Position numbers and translations under genes: made by a program. From the NCBI RefSeq assembly GCF_001422815.1, contig NZ_LMMP01000012.1, forward strand, positions 194,719 to 258,718: a DNA stretch of 64,000 nucleotides, read 5' to 3'. The stretch comes from Methylobacterium sp. Leaf91 (lineage in GTDB: Bacteria > Pseudomonadota > Alphaproteobacteria > Rhizobiales > Beijerinckiaceae). Below the pieces are notes generated by a model. That model saw nothing but the letters and a program-made list of their open reading frames with translations. It did no database searches and was not told where the DNA came from. Positions 17,836 to 26,305 of the stretch are shown in pieces. Every line of letters begins with the position of its first letter. The stretch's first letter is position 1.

Positions 17836-18120
17836 GGCGCCTCGCGAAACCGTCAATTGTCGAATTGAAGTTGCACGAATGTACATGCAGGTGCAGCGCC
17901 AGATCAATATTTGCTAAAATTGGCGGATCATTCCGCGTTGTTGATTCAAGCGCATATTAATTTCTACTGAATCCAAGGCGGCCGCGGGTAAGGACGAGAA
18001 ACGTCGAAAAACCGAGTTAAGGGTTTGAGGGGTTTGTTTCACCTCCTTCTCGTGAGCTTTCATTCGATCACTAGGAGCGCAAAAGAATAGTTAGTCCGGG
18101 CCCCGCGGTTTCCCGCTCCC

Positions 18121-18444
18121 CTAATCGGGGGAGCTCAAGTTTTCCACTACGGCGAAGTCGGCGTTGATGAGGAATCCGTTGTCGTGGTCCGGGCGCCATA
18201 TCCGGATGGTGTGCTCGGTGCGGTTCGCCCGCACCTTCGCTTCCGCCTTGGTGGGTCCCTCGCGCCGATTAAAGAGAACGAGGCTGCACGATCCCGAGGG
18301 GGACATGCGGGACAAAAGGGACATTGTCCCCTCATGTCCCTGGTGTCCCGTGTAGGGGGACATGAGGGACACGGGGACACGACCACTAGGGAGTGTCCCC
18401 CGTGTCCCTGTCCCCTGGGGAGATTCTTGATCATGCTTGCTCAC
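18121..18444 (-). CDS. Small hypothetical protein overlapping the hexamer array
   Basis: This is a frame of up to 107 residues beginning with GTG inside the 3' end of the helicase gene. Residues 1-48 are encoded by the GGGACA/TGTCCC array and are low-complexity (TGTRGTLPSGRVPVSLMSP). The C-terminal 58 residues (LVLFNRREGPTKAEAKVRAN, then HTIRIWRPDHDNGFLINADF) look like a genuine small domain. Translation may start further in, at an ATG near 18324. A GC-rich hairpin (GCTCCCC/GGGGAGC, 18115-18134) sits over the stop. Confidence 0.4.
   Translation of the reverse strand: MSKHDQESPQGTGTRGTLPSGRVPVSLMSPYTGHQGHEGTMSLLSRMSPSGSCSLVLFNRREGPTKAEAKVRANRTEHTIRIWRPDHDNGFLINADFAVVENLSSPD
18300..18414. repeat. 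Ordered array of twelve GGGACA/TGTCCC hexamers (iteron-like)
   Basis: Twelve hexamers occur in 115 bp, grouped as three forward (18300, 18309, 18318), three reverse (18325, 18335, 18344), three forward (18357, 18366, 18374) and three reverse (18394, 18403, 18409). Most steps are 9 bases. The centre of the first pair is the palindrome GGGACATTGTCCC. The array lies directly after the primase-helicase gene, where replication origins of satellites and plasmids often sit. The origin role is inferred. Confidence 0.75.
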
Positions 18445-20635
18445 CCACGAGCCAGACGTGCGGCACCGCCATCACGTCGCGAGTGGCGATCAGTCCGTTC
18501 TCGACGCCCTGGAGCAGCGCACGCTTGAAAGCCTTCTTCCTGGCGTCTGCACGCTGGGCCTCGGTGTCCCCCTCGGTCGGATACGCGGCATAGAACTCCT
18601 GCCTGACGTCCTCTTGGCGCGCCGCCAGAACCTCCGGCCCCTCACCTCCAAATGGGCGGACTCGGCTCCCAGCCACCGCAAGCGCATTGAGAATCGCGCT
18701 ACGCAGGACCTTCAGTGATCTAGTCCAAGGGTCTTTGGCCTTGGAAGCCATGGGCTCCGCAATGCGATCGGCCTCCCAGTTAACCACGCAGGTCGTGACG
18801 GGGTCGCCCCAGCGATCCTCGCCGATCTGCACCACTTCTAGCGAATAAGGCGTCTCCTGGCCCGTCCGGGCCCCGCGAACCTTGCGGACCGCCATTCGCA
18901 TGTTGCTGGTGTTGCCGGCCTCGTCACGGCTGGCCAGGGCCGCGAGCACCGTGTCCGCTGCTGCCTCCTTGGCGCTAGATCCGCGCGTCCCGGTCTCCAC
19001 GGCCTTGCCGAAATGGTCGACCCCGAGCACAAAGGCTCCAGTGTGATGACTCAAGCGCTCCAGCGCGTTCATCACCTTTTGCGTTTCGGCCGCACTGTTC
19101 TCGTCGTCGAAGCCCGCACCGGCCGCAACCGTATCTACGATGATGAGGGCGAGCGGCAGATCATAACGCTCGTGCAGCTCGCGCACAGCGGCGTCGGCCG
19201 TCAGCATAAGCAAGTCCGCAGCGTCGCGATCGACCAAGCGCGGGCATTCCTCGATCCATGCGAATGGCATGTCGTCGGGATCGATCGGGCGTTCGCCCGA
19301 CGCAGCCTGTGAAATGGCCGTACCTGCGACCTTCCCCGATACGAGGCCCTTCAGACGGATGGGGATCTCGAAGGCACCTTCCGGCGCGATGAACAGGACG
19401 CCGCCCCGGCGCATCACGTTCCGGCCGGCGAAAGGCTCGCCGGTCATCACGCAGCCCGAGAGGTCCAGGGCGATGAAAGTCTTGGCGGACCCCCACTGGC
19501 CGGACAGCAGACCCTTGCCCACCTCGGCGATGAGATCGCGCACCAACCAGGGCCGATCGGCATCCAGATTGGCGTCCCGGTGCCAGCGCAATGGAATCGG
19601 CTTACGCGCATCCTTCTCGCCACGCGGAGCGCTGCCGTCGCCGTTCTGTTGAGAGCCCCTGCCGTTGCCCGGCCTCGATCGTTCGCGCGGCGCCTCGGCC
19701 TTGTCCCAGCACCGCTCGATCTCACCGCGCAGGCGGCCTTCGTATTTCTCCGCCACGCCGTTCGGATGAGCTGACAGAAGGCCCTCAATGCGATCGACGC
19801 TCCAGCCGTAATCCTTCAGCCAGCACACGGCATGATGGAACGCCGCGCTACGATCGGCCCCGGCCGCCGGACCGAACCGCACGAGCTCGTCAAGCTCACG
19901 TGGAAGATCGCGCTCGGCGTCGTAGCTTCGCGAGCGTGCCTGGGCTGCGGCGCGCTCGCTGAAGCTCTCGCGGCGTGCGTCCTGTTCGGCCTCTCGTCGG
20001 GCTTCCTTCTCGGCGCGCTTCGCCTCGTCGAGCTCCGCGACCGTCTCGTCTATCACGGCATCGAGCTGGGCCAGGGTGGCCGGCGTGTCCGGAACAACAT
20101 CTCCGGTTACGGTGATGAACCGCTCCGCGTCTCGAAACGTCTCCACCGCGCCTTCGGCCGTCATCGGCACACGCTGGCGGCGATGAACCTTGCTGCCCTC
20201 GGCAAAACCAAGGATCCTGATGCCTTCGCCCGAGGGCGTCACCTCGGCATAGCTCTTGGCCCGGGCCAAGAGCTTTAGCGCCCACGGCGCGATCTCCTGC
20301 GTCTCCCGATCCCGGCAGTGATCGAGATCGAATGCCCCGACTTTTCCGCCGTGCAGGGCGTAGCCGATACCGTCGGCGCGCCCGGCGGCAACGGCCGCCG
20401 CTGCGGTCGAATGATCGGCCCAGGTTCGCGAGTCGGTGCTGGATCCCTTCACGCTCGGAGCGTCGGCGCGATATGGGACCTTCGTCGGCTTCCCCTTGTC
20501 GTTGAGCTCCCACTTCCACACCAGCCAGCGCCGCTCGGCGACGAGAGGGGTGAGGGCGGTCGGCAGAGCACCGGACGCGCCTGGCGCAAACTCACTTTGA
20601 GATGTGGATGACGCCTCATGAAGGCCTGCCGTCAT
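18431..20635 (-). CDS. Primase-polymerase / RepA-like helicase replication protein
   Basis: This 734-residue fusion has an N-terminal archaeo-eukaryotic primase/prim-pol domain (about residues 25-200; RWLVWKWELNDKGKPTKVPY, then GKVGAFDLDHCRD with metal-binding Asp). A charged helical linker and a RepA/DnaB-like AAA_25 ATPase follow. Walker A GQWGSAKT is near residue 380 and Walker B LALIIVDTVAA near 500; the sensor region GAFVLGVDHFGK follows. Such fusions start and drive replication of phages, satellites and integrative elements. The adjacent hexamer array is a candidate origin. The ATG has a weak ribosome site. Confidence 0.88.
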   Translation of the reverse strand: MTAGLHEASSTSQSEFAPGASGALPTALTPLVAERRWLVWKWELNDKGKPTKVPYRADAPSVKGSSTDSRTWADHSTAAAAVAAGRADGIGYALHGGKVGAFDLDHCRDRETQEIAPWALKLLARAKSYAEVTPSGEGIRILGFAEGSKVHRRQRVPMTAEGAVETFRDAERFITVTGDVVPDTPATLAQLDAVIDETVAELDEAKRAEKEARREAEQDARRESFSERAAAQARSRSYDAERDLPRELDELVRFGPAAGADRSAAFHHAVCWLKDYGWSVDRIEGLLSAHPNGVAEKYEGRLRGEIERCWDKAEAPRERSRPGNGRGSQQNGDGSAPRGEKDARKPIPLRWHRDANLDADRPWLVRDLIAEVGKGLLSGQWGSAKTFIALDLSGCVMTGEPFAGRNVMRRGGVLFIAPEGAFEIPIRLKGLVSGKVAGTAISQAASGERPIDPDDMPFAWIEECPRLVDRDAADLLMLTADAAVRELHERYDLPLALIIVDTVAAGAGFDDENSAAETQKVMNALERLSHHTGAFVLGVDHFGKAVETGTRGSSAKEAAADTVLAALASRDEAGNTSNMRMAVRKVRGARTGQETPYSLEVVQIGEDRWGDPVTTCVVNWEADRIAEPMASKAKDPWTRSLKVLRSAILNALAVAGSRVRPFGGEGPEVLAARQEDVRQEFYAAYPTEGDTEAQRADARKKAFKRALLQGVENGLIATRDVMAVPHVWLVGEQA

Positions 20636-20714
20636 ACCGCGTCACCGTCGCCTGAAGGCCTGCCTGACAGGCGGATCGCCTGAAGCAATGCAGTGAGGTC
20701 GTCGCTGTCTTCTG

Positions 20715-21122
20715 TCACCGGCACCCCGGCGTGTCGTGGATTGCCCGCTCCAGCGCTTCGGCCAGCCGGCGGCCGTCTGGTCCGCATGCCTCTACGTAGA
20801 GGCGACAGGACGTGGCTTCTGACAGATCCACGTCCGCATTGGCGAAGGCCTGATAGACGGCGCGGATACGATAGCCGGGGGCGACCTGCCGGACGGCGGT
20901 GAACCAGCGTGCGCCCGGGAATAACGGCTCGAACGTCTGGCCGGCGTCACGGCTGACCTGCATCTCGATCGCGGCCATATGCCGGACCCGGTAGGATCGA
21001 TCGCGGCGCCGGGCGAAGTAGCGGCGATCGCCCTCAATCACGGCATCGAACTCCGGCGGCAGCGAAGGGCGGACCTCCTGTGCCGCCCGCCTTTTACAAG
21101 GTGAGATACGCCGCGCTTTCAT
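20715..21122 (-). CDS. Hypothetical island protein
   Basis: This 135-residue basic protein (EFDAVIEGDRRYFARRRDRSYRVR, shown here without its ends: DAVIEGDRRYFARRRD) is of unknown family. The start MKARRISP overlaps the stop of the AlpA-like gene (ATGA), so the two are coupled; a longer frame upstream is a shadow of that gene. Similar small proteins often sit between AlpA-like regulators and primases in integrative elements. The 3' end is 79 bases before the primase start. Confidence 0.6.
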   Translation of the reverse strand: MKARRISPCKRRAAQEVRPSLPPEFDAVIEGDRRYFARRRDRSYRVRHMAAIEMQVSRDAGQTFEPLFPGARWFTAVRQVAPGYRIRAVYQAFANADVDLSEATSCRLYVEACGPDGRRLAEALERAIHDTPGCR

Positions 21123-21406
21123 CGGGCGCTCTGATCGGAGGTCGAGCGGCGCGTCCCGGTCATACGGCCGCTGACCCAGGCGTCGAGATCGGCTCGGGAG
21201 TAGAAGATGGATCGACCGAACCTGTCGAAGCTCGGGCCGCCGCCGAGGCACCGCATTTTTGCGAGCGTGGCGATCGCCACCGGCGTGCCGTGGACTTGGG
21301 CCAAGTAGTCGGATGCTTCAACCGGGTTAAACCGTGGCTTTCGGAACCTCGGGTTGAGGCAAAGCTCCGCCGCGCCCTGCAGAGAGGGCATTGCAATCTC
21401 AGTCAT
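21119..21406 (-). CDS. AlpA/MerR-like helix-turn-helix regulator (excisionase-type)
   Basis: This 95-residue protein carries the AlpA-type fold: NPVEASDYLAQVHGTPVAIATLAKMRCLGGGPSF, abbreviated here to its ends NPVEASDYL and CLGGGPSFDRFG, then SIFYSRADLDAWV. These end motifs (GGP-F-K/R-x-G, then Y-x-x-x-DLDAWV) are diagnostic for small HTH proteins that act as excisionases or activators of satellite integrase genes. It overlaps the next gene by ATGA and is the first gene of the replication operon. Confidence 0.8.
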   Translation of the reverse strand: MTEIAMPSLQGAAELCLNPRFRKPRFNPVEASDYLAQVHGTPVAIATLAKMRCLGGGPSFDRFGRSIFYSRADLDAWVSGRMTGTRRSTSDQSAR

Positions 21407-21613
21407 GACGATCCCTAGAACGGTTTGATCGGAGGAAGTACGAAGTAAATCGATCCTGACCCATCGCCGAAGTAGGCGGCTAGGTGGATAGCCCGCTTGG
21501 CGCGATCATACTCTTTCGTGGCGTGCAAGGGGCATCGTGGGCGATAGTTTCCACGACACGAGCCGGCATTTTCCGTCACCACATGGCTAAGATCGCTGCG
21601 GCTACCGCCGTCG

Positions 21614-21650
21614 GGTGGAAGAAGGGGTGAGTGCCAATCCTTCTTCCACC
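21614..21650. other. Perfect 12-bp inverted repeat with 13-nt loop
   Basis: GGTGGAAGAAGG at 21614-21625 pairs exactly with CCTTCTTCCACC at 21639-21650. There is no following T-tract on either strand, so it is not a standard terminator. It lies in the 262-base gap between the AlpA-like operon and the gene ending at 21669. It may be an operator, an attenuating RNA hairpin or a replication structure. Apart from it I see nothing in this gap. Confidence 0.6.
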
Positions 21651-21668
21651 TCTATAGCTGCGAGTTGC

Positions 21669-22004
21669 TTAGACGGTGGATTGCACCGGCAGTTCGAGCC
21701 ACTCGTAATAGGCGCTTAGAAGTGCATCTACATCTTCGCGTGCGCGACCAATTAGGTGCTCGACGGCTTGAAACTGGTCATCTGTGACGACCAGCAGGTG
21801 ATAGTTGCCGCTGAGGCCCAGGGCGGCCTTCTTCGCCTCGGGCAGGAACTGTGGCCCGCAGGCCCAAGCGTCGACAAACAACATCTCGGCTGCGATGATG
21901 GAGGTGCGCGCGAGGTTCATCCGTTCCTCAATGGCGAGAAACGCCGAAGCCAGTGTGTGGTCATCTTGACGGAAGAGACCTGCGGTGCGGAGGGGACGCT
22001 TCAT
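21669..22004 (-). CDS. Hypothetical island protein
   Basis: This 111-residue protein (HTLASAFLAIEERMNLARTS, then EDVDALLSAYYEWLELPVQS) is of unknown family and looks mostly helical. Its start overlaps the stop of the preceding gene (ATGA), giving a two-gene unit read towards the AlpA-like operon. No catalytic motif is visible. Confidence 0.6.
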   Translation of the reverse strand: MKRPLRTAGLFRQDDHTLASAFLAIEERMNLARTSIIAAEMLFVDAWACGPQFLPEAKKAALGLSGNYHLLVVTDDQFQAVEHLIGRAREDVDALLSAYYEWLELPVQSTV

Positions 22005-22252
22005 GTGGCGCCCCCTTCGAGCCGATGGTCGAGGTCCCGGAGGGCGCGTTGTTCGTCATCGTGGGTCGCCTGCCAGAGGTCGATGGTACTTGCCCCGCGA
22101 GCTGTGCGGATGGCGAGGGTGACGGGACCCGGAGTGTGCCGGGGCCCTATGGATAATAAGGATCGCCGCGATTGTTGCGTCCCTAATAAGCCCAGGCGCT
22201 CACGGGGCGTGGCAGGTAATAAGGTCGGCGTGGTATGGATGGGATTAGCCAT
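22001..22252 (-). CDS. Small hypothetical island protein
   Basis: This 83-residue protein has no recognised family. A GTGAGGACG ribosome site lies upstream of its ATG and its stop overlaps the following start, which supports a real gene. It diverges from the ribbon-helix-helix gene at 22341 and could share its operator region. Confidence 0.5.
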   Translation of the reverse strand: MANPIHTTPTLLPATPRERLGLLGTQQSRRSLLSIGPRHTPGPVTLAIRTARGASTIDLWQATHDDEQRALRDLDHRLEGGAT

Positions 22253-22326
22253 GGGACGTCCTCACTCGACGTTGCTGGTCAGGGCGCGAGAGGAAGTTGC
22301 AACCTTCCCCTCGGCCCGCTTTTCGT

Positions 22327-22363
22327 ACTACGTTTAGTGGATGCTGATGTCAATTGACGTAGT
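22327..22363. promoter_or_regulatory. Inverted repeat ACTACGT/ACGTAGT across the RHH gene start
   Basis: ACTACGT at 22327-22333 is mirrored by ACGTAGT at 22357-22363, spanning the start codon of the ribbon-helix-helix gene at 22341. Small RHH regulators usually bind short inverted repeats in their own promoters, so this may be an autoregulatory operator. The long spacer makes this tentative. Confidence 0.35.
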
Positions 22364-22541
22364 TCAAAAAAGACGCGGTCGGCCCGCTACTGGCCAGGAC
22401 CCGGTGTCGGCGATTCGACTATCGGTCGATCTGCGTGCTCAGATTGACGCATGGGCGGCTGGGCAGCCAGACAAGCCGACGCGCTCAGAAGCCATCCGCA
22501 GGCTCGTTGAAGAAGCGCTGAAGGGCAAGAAGTCGTGCTAG
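22341..22541 (+). CDS. Ribbon-helix-helix transcriptional regulator
   Basis: This 66-residue protein (SIDVVQKRRGRPATGQDP, then AIRLSVDLRAQIDAWAAGQP and TRSEAIRRLVEEALKG) is a typical CopG/MetJ-fold DNA-binding protein: a basic RGRP arm, a beta strand (AIRLSV) and two helices. It is transcribed away from the 22001-22252 gene. It probably represses its own and neighbouring island promoters. The start may be the second ATG (22347). Confidence 0.75.
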   Translation: MLMSIDVVQKRRGRPATGQDPVSAIRLSVDLRAQIDAWAAGQPDKPTRSEAIRRLVEEALKGKKSC

Positions 22542-22602
22542 CCATGAGTAGTAAGGAGTGAGATAGCTGGCCCTCGTTGTATCCATGAGCCCCAAAAAAG
22601 TT

Positions 22603-24153
22603 TTAAGGCGACTTCTGTGTTGGGGAGGTAGCATGGTCTAACGGGCTTGCTTTTGATCCAGCAGCCCGCTCGGCTGTTATCCAGTCGAGAAAATTTTTCG
22701 TTTTATCGGGCGGGGATGGCGTTAAAACATATTCGTCGAGTTTCAGGGTAAAACTAATCAAAAGCTGGCGTGCTAATTTCTCGACTTCGGTACGCCCGAG
22801 CGGTAAGTCTTCCGTAAGAGTTGACCAAGTTCCATGCAGGATCCGCGATCGAGATGTAACGACATCTTTAACGAAATCCTTTACTTTGACGGAGGATCCC
22901 GCGGAAATGATATCATTGGGTTTCAGGCCAAAGACTCCTTCTAAGGCCTGCAATATCCGATTTGTCGATTCAAGGGGATTGCCGGCACCAAAGAGGTTTT
23001 CAATAGACGTTTCGAGCTTGGCGATTGCTACCGTTGCGAGGGGCTCGGCCAAAGCTTCGTGAAACCAGTAAGCAGCATTGCACCAAGCTAGTTCTAGTTG
23101 AGGGCATTCTGTCGAGCTCAATAGTAGTGTGTTAATACGCCTGCCTGCGGATTCAAAAAATGGTCGTGCGCTAGAAGTTAGATTGTTAAATGCCTCCCCT
23201 CGCAGCAACTTCCCGGACTCATAATTAGAGAATGTCGGTGATACTTCGCCGTTTTGACGAGTCAGGGCAACAACGAACGGAGGCAGGGATCTCCCAGTAA
23301 TTCTCGCTGATTTATCGATCAATTCTTGGGGGGTTGCTAACTGAAGAGTTGCGAGCGCAACATCAACAATAATACCGGCGGTTTCCGATGATCGAACAGG
23401 TTCAACGTCTATGATTTCAATTGATGCTACCCACGTCGCTGCTCGTTGTCCCATGGTTTCGAGAAAACGACTTACAAATATATCGGGCATTGCTGGATTG
23501 ACGCCGAAGGCGACGAAGTCGAACGACGCGATGTGCTGAAATATTACGGGGCCGACCTCTACACTGTTCGCCATGTCGGGTATGATAGAGCAAGGAATTA
23601 AGTGTAACCGCCTGATAGAGTTGGCAGAAAACCATGCTGCGATGTTGTCAGAGATAACAGTAAGATCAGCATTTTGAGCAGGCCGCGACTCTATACGTCT
23701 TTTAATCGCGACTAATTCTTCGAAAACTTTCCTTACGAAAACCGAGAAATCCGTCCCGCGTACATACTTAACATTAGCGCTTCGCAATAAACCGGCAAAA
23801 TTTATAAGTTCTTGTGCGGCCTCTTGGCGTAAGCCGTAATACTCACCAGTTTGCATGACTCCAATAAAAAAGACAAATTTTTGGGCTCTTATCCAAGTAC
23901 TTGTGTCCTCTCCTTCTTCAAAAGTGCTGATTTCTGGATGCTGTTCCACGGAAATCAGAGCAATTAGTTGCCGGAGTTCTTGCAGAAGTGCCATCCGGAA
24001 TTCTCTCGATGCTTTCGGCGTTCGTGCGTCCGCACTCTCCTCTAAAGCCTCACGCAGTTCAATTCCATGGTTTTTCACGATCAGACTAGAGATTTTGATC
24101 GGACGCGCAAAGCGGTCAGCGTGATCTTGCAAAACCGAATTTTGATACGTCAT
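22603..24153 (-). CDS. Low-GC cargo protein with C-terminal HEPN-like (Apea-type) motif
   Basis: This 516-residue protein has no recognised N-terminal family; it is mainly helical and lacks membrane segments. Near residue 435 it has SRSRILHGTWSTL, matching the R-x4-H motif of HEPN domains, preceded by a helix-rich region (TSIENLFGAGNPLESTNRIL) as in Apea-like HEPN proteins. HEPN domains are often RNases in defence and toxin systems; a nuclease role is inferred from this motif alone. GC content is low, like the ATPase cassette and unlike the phage core, so it looks like separate cargo next to the integrase. Confidence 0.65.
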   Translation of the reverse strand: MTYQNSVLQDHADRFARPIKISSLIVKNHGIELREALEESADARTPKASREFRMALLQELRQLIALISVEQHPEISTFEEGEDTSTWIRAQKFVFFIGVMQTGEYYGLRQEAAQELINFAGLLRSANVKYVRGTDFSVFVRKVFEELVAIKRRIESRPAQNADLTVISDNIAAWFSANSIRRLHLIPCSIIPDMANSVEVGPVIFQHIASFDFVAFGVNPAMPDIFVSRFLETMGQRAATWVASIEIIDVEPVRSSETAGIIVDVALATLQLATPQELIDKSARITGRSLPPFVVALTRQNGEVSPTFSNYESGKLLRGEAFNNLTSSARPFFESAGRRINTLLLSSTECPQLELAWCNAAYWFHEALAEPLATVAIAKLETSIENLFGAGNPLESTNRILQALEGVFGLKPNDIISAGSSVKVKDFVKDVVTSRSRILHGTWSTLTEDLPLGRTEVEKLARQLLISFTLKLDEYVLTPSPPDKTKNFLDWITAERAAGSKASPLDHATSPTQKSP

Positions 24154-24257
24154 TATAATTGTCTAGCTGCAAACAAGCGACAAAGATTACAGATTAGCAA
24201 TAATATTTGCGTATATAGGCTGATTAAGATAAGCGGCTAAGTCTTATCAAATAGAAT

Positions 24258-25493
24258 TTATCCCGCTTCTAACGAAAGACTTATGTATAAACTTGATCTG
24301 TTCGCCGCGTTCAAGAGCACGACGTCCAAATGATGAATGTATCGCGAGGTGACGCCAGTACCAGCGTGGCCGATCATGGACCCTATGGTGGAATCGCTGT
24401 AGCCGAGATCAGCGGCCGTAGAGGCAAAGGAATGGCGGAGCGTGTGGGCGCTGACGCCTGCCAAGCCGGCGCGGTCCATGATTCGCTCAAGGGCGTCCGG
24501 AAGGCTTACGAAGGGTCCGCTGCCGCGGGTCGCTGGAAGCACGTAAGGCGAGTCCGTGGTGTGAGGCAGAGCCGCCAAGAGGGCTGTCACAGCACAACCG
24601 ATAGGCCGGACCGATGCGCCTTCCTTCGTGTCCTCGAGCCGAAGGCATGAGCCAGCAGCGTCTACCTCTGACCAACGCAGCTTGACGATCTCGCCCAGCC
24701 TGCACCCAGTGAGCGCCAAGAGCCGGACGCCTGCCACGGCCTGCCAGCGCTCGGCCTCCTCAGCCTCGGCGGCCTTCAGGGCTTGCCCAAGAGCACCGTA
24801 CTCCTCGGCGTTCAGCCGGCGTGTGCGCTTCAGGTCCGCCGGCCGCTTCACGCCCGTCGCGGGGTTGAGGTGGATGATGCCTTCACTGACGGCATATGTC
24901 AGGATCCCGCCGAGAAGCCCCACGGTACGAGCGGCTGTGCCTGGTCCGCCTTCGACCACCGCCTTGCCGCGGAAGCCCGTCTTGACCACGGCAGCGGTCT
25001 TTCCCGTCTGGACGTCCCTGACGAACCGCTGAACATCTGAGACGGTCAGATCCTTGACCAGGCGTGATCCGAGCAAGGGGCGAATGTGTCGTTCGATACG
25101 GCCGCGGTCGACATAGAGGGTAGACGCCTTTTTGGGCTGCCTACCCTTGCCCATAATCAGCCCTTTATCGGTCGCAGCGAGATAGGCATCGCAGAGCTCG
25201 GCCACGGTCATCGCGCTACGCCGTGCCTTTCTCTCCTCCGCAGGGTCCTCCCCTCTGGCCACGCGACCGAGGAGCGACTTCGCTTCCCGGCGAGCTTCGT
25301 CAGCTGTCAGCACCCCATGCAAGCCGATCGTCACGCGCCTGCTTCGTCCGCTCGATCGATACTGGACGAGGTAGCTGCGGCGCCCTGAAGCGAAAACGCG
25401 GAGCCCGAAACCGGGGAGCTCGTCGCACCAGATGAAGTAGTCCCTTCCCAGGGGCTCGGCGGCGTCGACGACCCTCTTCGTGATCCGTGCCAT
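24258..25493 (-). CDS. int: Tyrosine-type site-specific integrase
   Basis: This 411-residue phage/island integrase has an N-terminal DUF4102-like arm-binding domain ([18 protein letters not shown], then [20 protein letters not shown]), a central SAM-like domain and a catalytic domain. The catalytic Arg is in [15 protein letters not shown] near residue 263, the box HTLRHSF near 351 and the nucleophilic Tyr in TSRYIHH near 384. The start MARITK was chosen because family similarity begins there; 13 extra in-frame codons lie upstream and cross the arm-type repeat. It recombines the 52-bp attachment sites and lies 168 bp inside attR. Confidence 0.95.
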   Translation of the reverse strand: MARITKRVVDAAEPLGRDYFIWCDELPGFGLRVFASGRRSYLVQYRSSGRSRRVTIGLHGVLTADEARREAKSLLGRVARGEDPAEERKARRSAMTVAELCDAYLAATDKGLIMGKGRQPKKASTLYVDRGRIERHIRPLLGSRLVKDLTVSDVQRFVRDVQTGKTAAVVKTGFRGKAVVEGGPGTAARTVGLLGGILTYAVSEGIIHLNPATGVKRPADLKRTRRLNAEEYGALGQALKAAEAEEAERWQAVAGVRLLALTGCRLGEIVKLRWSEVDAAGSCLRLEDTKEGASVRPIGCAVTALLAALPHTTDSPYVLPATRGSGPFVSLPDALERIMDRAGLAGVSAHTLRHSFASTAADLGYSDSTIGSMIGHAGTGVTSRYIHHLDVVLLNAANRSSLYISLSLEAG

Positions 25494-25511
25494 ACGATCC
25501 TCACTGCCTCC

Positions 25512-25531
25512 GCGGAAGCGCTGCGGAAGCA
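25512..25531 (+). repeat. Possible integrase arm site (right copy of the 20-bp repeat)
   Basis: This is identical to 5443-5462. It lies 19 bases upstream of the integrase ATG, so binding there could also control integrase expression. Role inferred. Confidence 0.6.
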
Positions 25532-25660
25532 CGTGGCGGAAAACTCACGCCATTTCAGATCGTCGCTGGATAACTCGGCCCGTGAAATTCGCAATATCTG
25601 TCAAAGCTTTAGCAATGACGGGGAAAGTCGGGCAATCACGGGGAAACCCATGACATCAAT

Positions 25661-25712
25661 CCTCCGAAGGCAAAGGTCACACGTTCGAATCGTGTCGGGT
25701 GCGCCAATTTTT
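25661..25712 (+). repeat. attR: 52-bp direct repeat, right boundary of the island
   Basis: This is an exact copy of the 3' part of tRNA-Arg(CCG) including the CCA end, without the 5' half of the tRNA. Backbone sequence resumes to the right. Integration site duplication gives an element of 20,311 bp from one repeat start to the other. Confidence 0.95.
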
Positions 25713-25732
25713 CGACGAATTAGGATTTGGAC

Positions 25733-26095
25733 TCATAACCAATAGCTGATGGTTGCAGCGATGCAGACAGCTTTGAGTGAGTGGGCTGCAGACCCGTCGT
25801 ATGGCGTGGCGCTGCGACGGAAGTCCTTGATGCGGCCGAACATGCGCTCGACGGCGTTGCAGCCTTGGTAGAGGACCGGCGAGAAGCAGGGCTTCCAGCG
25901 CCGGTTGGACTTTGGCGGGATGTTGGGGGCGGCTCCTGTCGCTTCGATCTGCCGGCGAATGGCATCGCTGTCGTAGCCTTTGTCGGCGAGCAGGATCCGG
26001 CACCGGGGCGAGCGCTCGAGGAGCAAGGCTCCTGCCTTGCGGTCCGCGACTTGTCCGCCCGTCAGCAGGAAGGCAAGCGAGCAGCGCTGAGCCAC
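25733..26095 (-). pseudogene. IS5-family transposase remnant (C-terminal part)
   Basis: About 120 codons match the C-terminal half of an IS5-group DDE transposase: LAFLLTGGQVADRKAGALLL, then CRILLADKGYDSDAIRRQ with the second catalytic Asp, and AVERMFGRIKDFRRSATPYD with the catalytic Glu. The N-terminal half and first Asp are missing and no terminal inverted repeats are evident. The first codons (MAQRC) are probably not the original start. It sits just outside attR and belongs to the backbone, not to the island. Confidence 0.8.
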
Positions 26096-26305
26096 TCGGT
26101 TCAGGTGGCCAAGTCAAGATCTGCTTTGCAGGCGGGCGGTGGAACGCTCCTGCGCCGGAGGCACGCGCTTCCGCCGAATCGTCAAGGATGACGAATGGTA
26201 TTCCAGCGCGCTCGCAGATCTCCACATCGCAGCCTTCGTCTGTCTTCTACTCGAACAGGCTGTTCAACGCGCAGACAGTCGATAACGGACGAGATTCGAT
26301 ACGTA

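Noticed and set aside
18300..18414. CRISPR array
   Set aside because: Units are only 6 bp at 9-bp steps with alternating orientation and no unique spacers; no cas genes are present in the window.
25661..25735. A second tRNA-Arg at the right island end
   Set aside because: Only the 3' part from the anticodon loop onward is present; the 5' acceptor strand and D-arm are missing, so it is attR only.
25733..26225. Active IS5 element
   Set aside because: The N-terminal half of the transposase and the terminal inverted repeats are missing.
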